Of a stretch of 13,960 bases of DNA, positions 1-6,275 are shown piece by piece. The stretch spans positions 1 through 13,960 of the forward strand of contig DFGZ01000007.1 of the NCBI GenBank assembly GCA_002371295.1, read 5' to 3'. Position 1 is the stretch's first letter. Each line of letters opens with the position of its first letter. The translations under genes and the position numbers were made by a program. This stretch comes from Oribacterium sp. UBA3737 (GTDB taxonomy: Bacteria; Bacillota_A; Clostridia; Lachnospirales; Lachnospiraceae). A model generated the notes under the pieces. It was not told where the DNA came from and did not search any database. It was given only the letters and a program-made list of their open reading frames with translations.

Positions 1-1
1 A

Positions 2-121
2 AATGCTTCTGAGTGGGAAGAGAAAGCAAAGGATCTTGCAGAGAGATTCCAGAAGAACTTCGTTAAGTACCAGGGCAATGAAGACGGAAAGGCACTTGTT
101 GCTGCAGGTCCTCAGCTCTGA
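2..121 (+). CDS. pckA: Phosphoenolpyruvate carboxykinase (ATP), C-terminal end only
   Basis: Only the last 39 codons are present; the gene starts before the window. The reading frame from base 2 ends at TGA 119-121. The tail has the pattern [19 protein letters not shown] followed by [11 protein letters not shown]. This closely resembles the C-terminus of ATP-dependent PEP carboxykinases, where a helix ending in ENFKKY is followed by GAALVAAGP and one or two final residues. The family converts oxaloacetate and a nucleoside triphosphate to phosphoenolpyruvate, CO2 and the diphosphate in the cytosol. In fermentative anaerobes it often runs in the CO2-fixing direction towards succinate. No catalytic residues lie in this fragment, so the call rests on the tail alone. 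A strong terminator follows at once, so it is the last gene of its transcript. Confidence 0.82.
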   Translation, partial: NASEWEEKAKDLAERFQKNFVKYQGNEDGKALVAAGPQL

Positions 122-149
122 TTAAAATCTTAAAGATTTTGACTATTTA

Positions 150-186
150 TAAGAGGTGGATGTATAACATCCACCTCTTATTTTTT
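150..186 (+). terminator. Rho-independent terminator of pckA
   Basis: A perfect 14-bp stem pairs 150-163 with 167-180 around a 3-nt loop and is followed by a T-rich run to about 186. A smaller inverted repeat, AAAATCTT (124-131) with AAGATTTT (133-140), lies between the pckA stop and this hairpin. Confidence 0.92.
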
Positions 187-245
187 ATGACATGAAAAAA
201 ATTATAAAATTGATGAAAAATTTCACAATTATTACTAAATAATTA

Positions 246-275
246 TTGTATTATTTATAAATTAAATGATACAAT
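246..275 (+). promoter_or_regulatory. Candidate promoter inside an inverted repeat, upstream of the HxlR gene
   Basis: TTGTAT (246-251), 18 bases, then TACAAT (270-275) fits a housekeeping promoter moderately well. The same bases form an inverted repeat, ATTGTAT (245-251) and ATACAAT (269-275) with a 17-base spacer, so the site could also be an operator. The surroundings are very AT-rich, so chance is a real alternative. If this is the promoter, the leader before the HxlR gene is about 160 nt. Confidence 0.35.
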
Positions 276-344
276 TACGAAAAGGAAATACGTGAAGAGC
301 ATATTATATGGTCAAAATGTAAAGCATGGGATTTCAGGTTGATT

Positions 345-400
345 TTTGAGATCAGGTCTGTCCGTATTAATTTGGATCATTGGAGTGCAGAGATCTCAAA
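345..400 (+). other. Leader hairpin upstream of the HxlR gene
   Basis: TTTGAGATC (345-353) pairs perfectly with GATCTCAAA (392-400). The stem continues with TCTG (357-360) and CAGA (388-391) after a 3-nt AGG bulge, leaving a 27-nt loop. It ends about 30 nt before the ribosome binding site. No T-run follows, so it is not a simple terminator. It may be an RNA leader element or a DNA operator. Confidence 0.55.
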
Positions 401-442
401 CTCCGGAATACAGCTTTATAAAAAGAAAAGGGAGGGGTGAAT

Positions 443-820
443 ATGGCCGATATAAAAGATGCAGAGAGAACCAGAATAAGTATCAAGGAAAAACTTGCCA
501 ATCCGGAAACAGGATTTGAGTATGCATTGTCCCTGGTATCAGGAAAATTCAAAATGCCTATACTGTACACTTTGTCAGTATATCCAACAGTGAGATTCAA
601 TGAGCTTCAGAGATACATACACGATATCTCATATAAAACCCTGAGCAGGAATTTAAAGGAGCTTGAGGGTGCAGGGCTTATAAATCGTAAAGAATATCCA
701 CAGATACCGCCAAAAGTTGAGTATTCACTTACTCAGGCAGGTCAGTCAATAATCATCATACTGGATGAGTTTTCTGCCTGGGGTGAAAACCATATGGCAA
801 AACTTAAGAAGGCTCAGTAA
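443..820 (+). CDS. HxlR-family winged-helix transcriptional regulator
   Basis: The 125-residue protein spans one HxlR DNA-binding domain (residues about 24-118). Family hallmarks are visible: SGKFKMPIL at 33-41 (the usual GGKW..IL), RFNELQR at 51-57, ISYKTLSRNLKELEGAGLI at 62-80 (recognition helix), a wing with PPKVEYSLT at 89-97, and WGENH at 113-117. HxlR proteins bind inverted repeats as dimers and often control nearby genes. Many redox-sensing members carry an N-terminal cysteine; this one has none, so thiol sensing is unlikely and its signal is unknown. ATG 443 is preferred over GTG 437 because GGAGGG (431-436) leaves a proper 6-base spacing only for the ATG. The phosphatase gene follows 64 bases later with no terminator between, so co-transcription is likely. 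Confidence 0.88.
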   Translation: MADIKDAERTRISIKEKLANPETGFEYALSLVSGKFKMPILYTLSVYPTVRFNELQRYIHDISYKTLSRNLKELEGAGLINRKEYPQIPPKVEYSLTQAGQSIIIILDEFSAWGENHMAKLKKAQ

Positions 821-884
821 AGTCCCAAATGGCAATAGATGGGAATACCTGTGAGTAACTGCAGAAACAGAAGGATTTTCGGGA

Positions 885-1352
885 ATGATTCGTATTTTAT
901 TTGTTTGTCACGGCAATATCTGCAGATCTGTATCTGCAGAGTATATTATGAAGTATCTGATTGAGGATAAAACATCCGGAGATGTGGATATCTTTATCGA
1001 TTCGGCAGCCACTTCTCTTGAAGAGATAGGTAATCAGATTTACCCTCCCATGAGAAAGACTCTGGAATCACATAAGATCCCTATAGGTACTCATCGTGCG
1101 AGACGGGTCGGGAAGTCCGAATATGAAGACTTTGATCTTATCATCGCTATGGATGAAGAAAATATGTATAATCTTAACCGTTTGTTCGATGGTGATCCTC
1201 TGGGCAAGGTTCATTACCTTATGGAGTATACGGATACTCCGGATGCCATTATAGAGGATCCATGGTATACGCGAAGATTTGAAAATGTCTATAAGAGTAT
1301 CAGGGAGGGATGCAGCGGACTTCTGGACAGGATAAGAAGCCATCAGATATAG
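885..1352 (+). CDS. Low-molecular-weight protein-tyrosine phosphatase
   Basis: The 155-residue protein has the normal family length. The P-loop C-X5-R-S is at C8-HGNIC-R14-S15, where C8 is the nucleophile and R14 binds phosphate. The general-acid loop D-P-W-Y is at D125-Y128. A conserved segment ending in DLIIAMD lies around residues 84-90. Such cytosolic enzymes dephosphorylate tyrosine (and in some relatives arginine) in partner proteins through a phosphocysteine intermediate; the related ArsC fold is arsenate reductase, but no arsenic genes are nearby. AAGGA at 871-875 is 9 bases before ATG 885. It lies after the HxlR gene and before a long terminator, so the two probably form an operon. 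The physiological substrate cannot be told; in Gram-positives these enzymes often act on tyrosine-kinase systems, and none is in the window. Confidence 0.9.
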   Translation: MIRILFVCHGNICRSVSAEYIMKYLIEDKTSGDVDIFIDSAATSLEEIGNQIYPPMRKTLESHKIPIGTHRARRVGKSEYEDFDLIIAMDEENMYNLNRLFDGDPLGKVHYLMEYTDTPDAIIEDPWYTRRFENVYKSIREGCSGLLDRIRSHQI

Positions 1353-1439
1353 TACTATCCGGATGTTCCGGCTGCTTCTCAATAAACAGATTTGTTCTGT
1401 CAAAATATAACATGGCATTTATGATACAGAAAAACAAAG

Positions 1440-1517
1440 AAAGTCATCCACCGTTCTTTATGTTTATGCAGCTTTTAAAAGCTGAGATATAACATAAAGA
1501 ACGGCGGATGACTTTTT
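1440..1517. terminator. Long nested bidirectional terminator between convergent genes
   Basis: A 24-bp stem pairs 1440-1463 with 1492-1515 with one A-C mismatch on the + strand, which becomes a U-G wobble on the - strand. The 28-nt loop holds the perfect palindrome AGCTTTTAAAAGCT (1470-1483). T-rich bases follow on both strands. It serves the phosphatase gene (+) and thrH (-). Confidence 0.85.
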
Positions 1518-1568
1518 ATTTTGCAGTATTATCTGAATCCGTCTGGGATAATTAAGCCATAGTAAACT

Positions 1569-2174
1569 TTACTTTTTCATGGCTCCCTTAATAGCGGCAA
1601 GAAGATCACTGTATTCCTCAAATGCAGGAAGCTCAGGATGATCAGCCTTGATTTTTTCAGTACTTCGGAAAAGGAATCCGGCCTTTGATGCCTGAATCAT
1701 GCCAAGGTCGTTATAACTGTCACCGGAGGCGATAGTATCATAACCGATTGACTGAAGAGCCTTAACAGTGGTGAGCTTGGACTGGTCACAGCGCATTTTG
1801 AATCCGGTGATCTCGCCGTCCGCTGCAACTTCAAGAGTGTTACAGAACAGGGTTGGGTTACCAAGCTTTTTCATAAGAGGTGATGCAAACTGTTCAAAAG
1901 TGTCTGAAATGAGTATTACCTGTGAAAAAGAACGAAGCTCGTCAAGAAACTCCTTTGCACCTGGAAGCGGATCGATGGTAGCTATGACATCCTGAATCTC
2001 CTTGAGCCCAAGACCATGCTCCTTAAGGATACCAAGTCTCCAATTCATAAGCTTGTTATAATCCGGTTCATCTCTTGTGGTCTTTTTCAACTCAGGGATT
2101 CCACTGGCTTTTGAAAAAGCAATCCAGATCTCAGGAACCAATACGCCTTCAACATCCAAGCATGTAATATACAT
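1569..2174 (-). CDS. thrH: ThrH-like phosphoserine / homoserine phosphotransferase (HAD superfamily)
   Basis: The 201 residues match ThrH of Pseudomonas almost from end to end, including CLDVEGVLVPEIWIAF at 5-20 and TTRDEPDY at 32-39. HAD motif I is D7-V-E-G-V (D-x-E rather than D-x-D, as in ThrH). Motif II is S90-D-T in ISDTF, the motif III lysine is K133, and motif IV is GDSYND at 151-156. ThrH has phosphoserine phosphatase activity and can transfer phosphate from phosphoserine to homoserine, linking serine and threonine synthesis; this is family knowledge. GGAG (2180-2183 on the - strand) lies 5 bases before the ATG. It is transcribed away from an upstream lipase-like gene, with 146 bases of AT-rich and structured sequence between. 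It is convergent with the phosphatase gene. No thrA, thrC or serA is visible nearby. Confidence 0.9.
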   Translation of the reverse strand: MYITCLDVEGVLVPEIWIAFSKASGIPELKKTTRDEPDYNKLMNWRLGILKEHGLGLKEIQDVIATIDPLPGAKEFLDELRSFSQVILISDTFEQFASPLMKKLGNPTLFCNTLEVAADGEITGFKMRCDQSKLTTVKALQSIGYDTIASGDSYNDLGMIQASKAGFLFRSTEKIKADHPELPAFEEYSDLLAAIKGAMKK

Positions 2175-2186
2175 AATATCTCCATT

Positions 2187-2240
2187 CCGCCGTGTGATAC
2201 GGCAAAGCTAGTGGTGAAAGCCGGAAAAAGCCTATCACCC
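2187..2240 (-). other. Structured leader before thrH, unassigned
   Basis: Several competing stems can form. These are GCCGT (2189-2193) with ACGGC (2199-2203), GGTGA (2213-2217) with TCACC (2235-2239), and the long-range GTGATA (2194-2199) with TATCAC (2233-2238), which would enclose CGGC (2200-2203) with GCCG (2220-2223). On the - strand this is the 5' leader of thrH and one arm ends 6 bases before the GGAG. I do not recognise a known riboswitch class. The rest of the 2241-2320 gap is AT-rich with no clear feature. Confidence 0.35.
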
Positions 2241-2320
2241 TAACTTTACACCAAATAAAAACTATTAATAACTCGAATATATATTATTTGAAATATATAA
2301 GTTTATGTAATAATAAATAA

Positions 2321-3268
2321 TTATGACTCACATAAAGCCTGCTTCAGGCGATTGATCTTTGGAAGTTTACTGTCAAGCCAGATGTAAAGATTATCCCTTA
2401 CCTCACGCTTGTTTGATTCCCAAATCATTTCATGACGTTTTCCCGGATAGATACGCAAGCTTACGTCATGACCTGTTCCATGAAGCCAGGCATAAACTGT
2501 TGCAGGTCCCTTTCCATACTCACCGACCGGATCGGCACCACCTGAAAAGATATAAACAGGAATGATAGGAACCTTGACAGCCCATTTATCTTCACGTACG
2601 GAGATAAGCCCGTTTAACATCTCATAATACGCACCTATGGTGAATTTTGTTCCTAAAGGGTCGGATAAATGCTGTTCACATATTTCCGGAACGGAGCAGC
2701 ACCAGGCAGCATCGTTGACTGGATCTATGATATCTCTGTTAAATAGATTAGTAATGATTTTTCCGTACTTGTCGGCAGGAGCCATGGCTCCGCTTATCTT
2801 CATATCAGCTGTTACGACACCTAAGGCTGAATAAAGGGAATAGTTAAACCCTGCTGTACCGCTCAGGATCAGGGCATCCACATCCGCAGGGAACTTAGTC
2901 ACATAAGCTCTTGTAAGGAAAGACCCCATGGAATGACCGAAAAGTATGACCGGAAGCTCGGGAAACCATTTTTTTTCTTTAAGGATCAAACGTCTTATAT
3001 CATGAAGTAAATAGTTCCATCCGTTTTTCTCACCGAAGCTGCCGGAATGATTCTGGGACTTGCCATGTCCCTGAAGATCAAGCATGGCAACAGTGTATCC
3101 GAGAGCGGTCAATTCCCCGGTCCATTCTAGATAACGTCCGCAATGGCTCTGCATACCATGAACAATAACCATAACGGCTTTTTGATCAAGCTTTTCGTTT
3201 CTGTATAAGCAATTATATATTTTTCCATCACCATTTGCAGATGGAGCATACCATTCACGTTTTTCCAT
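2321..3268 (-). CDS. Alpha/beta hydrolase, monoacylglycerol lipase / lysophospholipase type
   Basis: The 315-residue protein spans a full Hydrolase_4-type alpha/beta fold. The oxyanion-hole segment is HGMQ at 37-40, followed by a conserved R at 45 and DLQGHGKS at 64-71. The nucleophile elbow is G111-H-S113-M-G115. The likely catalytic acid is D246 in GGADPVG, and the catalytic histidine is H279 in GKRHEMIWE. The lid region lies between about 140 and 235. There is no signal peptide, so it is probably cytosolic, acting on small esters such as monoacylglycerols or lysophospholipids; the true substrate cannot be read. A good promoter lies at 3373-3401. The ATG at 3268 has no Shine-Dalgarno sequence just before it, but it fits the family N-terminus. 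The C-terminal 15 residues past the last helix are not conserved in the family as I know it. Confidence 0.87.
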   Translation of the reverse strand: MEKREWYAPSANGDGKIYNCLYRNEKLDQKAVMVIVHGMQSHCGRYLEWTGELTALGYTVAMLDLQGHGKSQNHSGSFGEKNGWNYLLHDIRRLILKEKKWFPELPVILFGHSMGSFLTRAYVTKFPADVDALILSGTAGFNYSLYSALGVVTADMKISGAMAPADKYGKIITNLFNRDIIDPVNDAAWCCSVPEICEQHLSDPLGTKFTIGAYYEMLNGLISVREDKWAVKVPIIPVYIFSGGADPVGEYGKGPATVYAWLHGTGHDVSLRIYPGKRHEMIWESNKREVRDNLYIWLDSKLPKINRLKQALCES

Positions 3269-3372
3269 AGTAATATTTTCAATTTTCAGTCTCGCTGAGA
3301 TGAGAAAACTGAACCGAAATAAACGGCTCCTTTCTTAAAATAATATAAAAATAAGCGCTGACATATATAGTG

Positions 3373-3401
3373 ATTCTATCATTGCAGCTTAATGCTTTCA
3401 A
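3373..3401 (-). promoter_or_regulatory. Promoter of the alpha/beta hydrolase gene
   Basis: On the - strand TTGAAA (3401-3396), 17 bases, TAGAAT (3378-3373), with TG one base before the -10 (extended -10). Transcription would start near 3366 and leave a leader of about 98 nt. Confidence 0.7.
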
Positions 3402-3437
3402 TAAATGATTAAGGAAGAATAGGGGTCAGGATATTAC

Positions 3438-3466
3438 TTAACAAACAGGAAAACATGATTTAAAAT
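3438..3466 (+). promoter_or_regulatory. Promoter of the DUF3783-lepB unit
   Basis: TTAACA (3438-3443), 17 bases, TAAAAT (3461-3466). Transcription would start near 3473, about 38 bases before the DUF3783 start. It is divergent from the hydrolase promoter. Confidence 0.65.
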
Positions 3467-3485
3467 TCAAATACATTTTCACAGA

Positions 3486-3494
3486 TTATCCACA
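3486..3494 (+). promoter_or_regulatory. Perfect DnaA-box sequence in a 5' leader
   Basis: TTATCCACA matches the DnaA-box consensus exactly and sits about 13 bases downstream of the predicted start of transcription of the DUF3783-lepB unit. A single box can arise by chance in 14 kb (expected roughly 0.1 for an exact 9-mer on both strands). DnaA binding here is inference. Confidence 0.3.
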
Positions 3495-3510
3495 AAAGAA
3501 AGGTAAAACC

Positions 3511-3831
3511 ATGAAAAGCATATTGTATATAAATAAGTGTGACAAGGATAAGATCATAAAGGTGAAATCCATTGCTTTTTTGAACAGAATAAAGATAGAC
3601 AGCATAGATGAAGAGAATCTGGCTGCCCTTCCTGATGAAGCAGAACTGCTGATAATGCGGGGGATGGAAAGAAATGAGCTTGAAAAGTTTTTGTCCGATC
3701 TAAGGAAAAAGGGTATCAGAATAGCCCTTAAGTGTGTAGAAACGGAAACAAATAAAGAATGGCCGTTACAAAAACTTTACGAAGAAATAAAAAAAGAGCA
3801 TGAAAGTCTGGAAAAACCGAGGATTGATTGA
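3511..3831 (+). CDS. DUF3783-like small protein
   Basis: The 106-residue protein is charged and has no signal peptide or membrane segment. The second half fits my memory of the DUF3783 family. LLIMRGMERNELEKFLSDLR (46-65) fits the family's 'sGf..eel..ll..lr' segment. IALKCVETETNKEW (71-84) fits 'plKAvlT..N..W', with C75 where the family usually has alanine. LYEEIKKEHE (89-98) is the closing helix. The function of the family is unknown to me. The first half looks like a Rossmann-type beta-alpha unit beginning SILYIN. AAAGG (3499-3503) lies 7 bases before the ATG. It is the first gene of a unit with lepB, which starts 66 bases downstream; the gap holds only a weak ACGGG/CCCGT hairpin (3838-3842 with 3861-3865). 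Confidence 0.72.
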   Translation: MKSILYINKCDKDKIIKVKSIAFLNRIKIDSIDEENLAALPDEAELLIMRGMERNELEKFLSDLRKKGIRIALKCVETETNKEWPLQKLYEEIKKEHESLEKPRID

Positions 3832-3897
3832 ATTATTACGGGCAGTTTGATACACTTGAACCCGTGAAAAATCCTCATTCGGGAATAAAGGAGAAAT

Positions 3898-4686
3898 ATG
3901 TCAGATAATATTTTTGAAGTTGTTGATAATGATGGCAATCAAGTAGATCCTGATAAGGATGAAAATAAAAACGGGGAAAAAAGAATAAAAAATCCTGTGC
4001 TGGCGGAAGTCATTGACTGGATCAAGGTGCTTGCGGTGGCGGCGATACTTGCTTTCTGCATTAACAATTTCATCATCGCGAATTCTACTATACCTACAGG
4101 TTCCATGGAAAGCACCATCATGCCCGGAGCACGTGTTTTCGGATCGAGACTTAAATATACATTCGGAGAAGTCCAGAGAGACGATATAGCTATATTCAAG
4201 TATGGATACGAATGCAGAAATGATAAGCAGATGTACAGAGAAAACGATGAGCACGCTTGTCCTCTTTGTGGCAGAGAAGATACTAAAAACAAAGTTGTTT
4301 ATTATGTAAAGAGAGTCATCGGAATGCCGGGAGACCACATAGAGATAAAGCAGACAGGAACAGCTGATGCCTCTGAATTCCACAATATAAAGATAGGACA
4401 GAACCCGGATGGTACCACACCGGAAGTACCTGTTGGAACGGTATATGTTAATGGTGTGGCAAAGGAAGAAGTTTATCTTTCTGAGCCCATGATAGTCGAT
4501 GGCAAGCAGTTTCCTGAAGTAGATGTGGTTGTACCGGAAGGTTACTACTATGTACTTGGAGATAACAGAAATAATTCCCTGGATGCCAGATACTGGGGAA
4601 AATACAATATGGTAGCCAGAGACAGAATGGTAGCTAAGGTATATGTGAAGTATTGGCCGTTAAATGATATCGGAGTAGTAAAGTGA
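3898..4686 (+). CDS. lepB: Signal peptidase I with a cysteine-containing insertion
   Basis: The 262-residue membrane enzyme cuts signal peptides from exported proteins on the outer face of the membrane. A charged cytosolic N-terminus (1-35) is followed by one membrane segment (about 39-61). The catalytic serine is S69 in IPTGSMESTI and the catalytic lysine is K138 in YYVKRVIGMPGD. Box E is GDNRNNSLDARYWG at 221-234. This is the one-TM SipS/Lep architecture of Gram-positives. Between the serine and lysine blocks is an insert with C106, C121 and C124 (C-X14-C-X2-C, with H119 beside it), which looks like a small metal-binding or disulfide knuckle. AAAGGAG (3887-3893) is 4 bases before the ATG. 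It shares a transcript with the DUF3783 gene and is closed by a terminator at 4705. Confidence 0.93.
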   Translation: MSDNIFEVVDNDGNQVDPDKDENKNGEKRIKNPVLAEVIDWIKVLAVAAILAFCINNFIIANSTIPTGSMESTIMPGARVFGSRLKYTFGEVQRDDIAIFKYGYECRNDKQMYRENDEHACPLCGREDTKNKVVYYVKRVIGMPGDHIEIKQTGTADASEFHNIKIGQNPDGTTPEVPVGTVYVNGVAKEEVYLSEPMIVDGKQFPEVDVVVPEGYYYVLGDNRNNSLDARYWGKYNMVARDRMVAKVYVKYWPLNDIGVVK

Positions 4687-4704
4687 CATAGTGTCCTGGT
4701 GAAG

Positions 4705-4730
4705 AGGGGCGGCTTTTGCCGGTCCTTTTT
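4705..4730 (+). terminator. Rho-independent terminator of lepB
   Basis: A 9-bp stem with one mismatch and one G-T pair (4705-4713 with 4718-4726) around a TTTT loop, followed by T residues to 4730. Confidence 0.85.
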
Positions 4731-4736
4731 CACATT

Positions 4737-4745
4737 TTATACACA
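4737..4745 (+). promoter_or_regulatory. Second DnaA-box-like sequence
   Basis: TTATACACA fits the TTATNCACA form of the DnaA box. It lies just after the lepB terminator and before the aminopeptidase leader. On its own it is weak evidence in AT-rich DNA. Confidence 0.2.
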
Positions 4746-4749
4746 TTAA

Positions 4750-4800
4750 GTGATTAAAATCCCATAAGAATATGGCTTCAATGGAAGTACAGTTAATCAC
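4750..4800 (+). other. Three-way-junction-like element before the aminopeptidase gene
   Basis: An outer 8-bp stem, GTGATTAA (4750-4757) with TTAATCAC (4793-4800), encloses two directly adjacent hairpins: CCATA-AGAA-TATGG (4762-4775) and CTTC-AATG-GAAG (4776-4787). All stems are perfect. It ends 23 bases before the Shine-Dalgarno of the M18 gene. It could be a cis-acting RNA in the leader, or the outer repeat could be a DNA operator. I know no named class with this layout. Confidence 0.45.
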
Positions 4801-4837
4801 AGAATGATTTTGTCATAATAACAGAGAGGAAAAATGT

Positions 4838-6229
4838 ATGGTAAAAACTGAAGGTCAGAAGCTTGAGGAAAAGCTTTGTTACAAGATCAAAAACATCGGC
4901 ATGGAAAAGCCGGAAGAGATAGAAAAGGCAAATGAGTTTTGCGAAGGTTACAAAAAGTACCTTGATAATGCAAAAATCGAAAGGGAAGCTGTAAAATACT
5001 CTGTTGAGATGGCAGAGGAGTGCGGATACAGACCCTTCGAGAGAAGTAAAAAGTATAACACAGGGGATAAGGTGTATTTCAACAACCGCGGAAAGAATAT
5101 CATCCTTACTACATTTGGAAAGAGACCTCTTATCGATGGAGTACATTTCAATATCGCTCATATCGACTCTCCCCGTCTTGATTTAAAGCCTAATCCACTT
5201 TATGAGAAGGATGAGATCGCTTATTTCAAGACACATTACTATGGCGGAATCAAAAAATATCAGTGGGGAGTCACTCCACTTGCCATGCATGGACGTGTGA
5301 TGCTTAAGGATGGCTCAGCCATTGATCTTAACATAGGTGAGAATGATGGAGATCCTGTTTTTGTAGTATCGGATCTGCTTCCTCATCTTTCACAGCAACA
5401 GAATCAGAGAAAGCTTACTGATGGAATAAAGGGTGAAGAGCTTAACATTATTCTTGGTTCCACACCTGTTCCTGACAAGGAGGTAAAGAAGGCATTCAAG
5501 CTTAAGATCCTTTCCATATTGAATGAGAAGTATGGCATGGTAGAAGAGGATTTCTTAAGGGCCGAGATAACCATGGTTCCTGCACAGCATGCTGTTGATG
5601 TAGGACTTGACCGTTCTCTGATCGGTGCATACGGACAGGATGATAAGGTGTGTGCCTATACTGCTCTTATGGCAGAGCTTGAGTGTAAGAAGCCTGAATA
5701 CACAACTGTTACAGTCCTCGTTGATAAGGAAGAGATTGGTTCAGTAGGTGTTACAGGAATGGCCGGAGATATGCTCCTTCACTATATGGAGGACCTTGTT
5801 GAAGCTGAGGGAGAGAGAGTCAGAGACGTTCTCAGAAATTCAATCTGTCTTTCCGCAGATGTAAACGCGGCCTTTGATCCAACATTCCCTGATGTGTATG
5901 AGGCTAATAATGCTTCCTACCTTAACAGAGGACCGGTTCTTACGAAATATACAGGTTCAAGAGGAAAGTCGGGTTCAAATGACGCATCAGCTGAGACAAT
6001 GCATAAGATCATTAGTTATATGGAATCCGATGATGTAATGTGGCAGATCGGAGAGCTTGGAAAGGTAGATGCAGGCGGTGGCGGAACTATCGCCATGTTC
6101 ATCGCAAATATGGATGTTGATACCGTTGATCTCGGTGTACCTGTTCTTTCCATGCATGCACCTTTTGAGGTTACATCAAAGCTGGATGTTTACTATACTT
6201 ATAAGGCATTTGCAGCATTTAACAGGTAA
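4838..6229 (+). CDS. apeA: M18-family metalloaminopeptidase
   Basis: The 463-residue protein has the length and motifs of M18 aspartyl-type aminopeptidases, cytosolic zinc enzymes that form tetrahedral dodecamers and remove N-terminal, mainly acidic, residues from peptides. Visible metal and active-site motifs are H108 in NIAHIDSPRLDLKP (105-118), D268-D269 in GQDDK, E298-E299 in DKEEIGSVG, D341 in LSADVNAAFDP (338-348), and H440 in LSMHAPFEV. In many M18 enzymes the fourth motif reads SADxxHA; here NA replaces the HA step, as I recall for clostridial relatives. A Gly-rich turn DAGGGGT is at 411-417. GAGAGG (4824-4829) is 8 bases before the ATG. The PPIase lipoprotein gene starts 46 bases after the stop with no terminator between. 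The specific gene symbol is tentative. Confidence 0.9.
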   Translation: MVKTEGQKLEEKLCYKIKNIGMEKPEEIEKANEFCEGYKKYLDNAKIEREAVKYSVEMAEECGYRPFERSKKYNTGDKVYFNNRGKNIILTTFGKRPLIDGVHFNIAHIDSPRLDLKPNPLYEKDEIAYFKTHYYGGIKKYQWGVTPLAMHGRVMLKDGSAIDLNIGENDGDPVFVVSDLLPHLSQQQNQRKLTDGIKGEELNIILGSTPVPDKEVKKAFKLKILSILNEKYGMVEEDFLRAEITMVPAQHAVDVGLDRSLIGAYGQDDKVCAYTALMAELECKKPEYTTVTVLVDKEEIGSVGVTGMAGDMLLHYMEDLVEAEGERVRDVLRNSICLSADVNAAFDPTFPDVYEANNASYLNRGPVLTKYTGSRGKSGSNDASAETMHKIISYMESDDVMWQIGELGKVDAGGGGTIAMFIANMDVDTVDLGVPVLSMHAPFEVTSKLDVYYTYKAFAAFNR

Positions 6230-6275
6230 TTGCTGGAGTATGTTCTTTATATAAAATCAAGATGAGGAGATAATT

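Noticed and set aside
437..442. GTG 437 as the start of the HxlR gene
   Set aside because: It abuts the GGAGGG site with no spacing, while ATG 443 has a 6-base spacing.
2189..2240. Possible second cyclic-di-GMP riboswitch on the + strand (GGCAAAGC, GGT-GAAA-GCC)
   Set aside because: Only short pieces resemble the aptamer, the order is wrong, the P3 block is missing, and no + strand gene lies downstream.
3901..4383. Long - strand reading frames opposite lepB
   Set aside because: They are antisense to a gene with clear catalytic motifs and have no start signals or family features.
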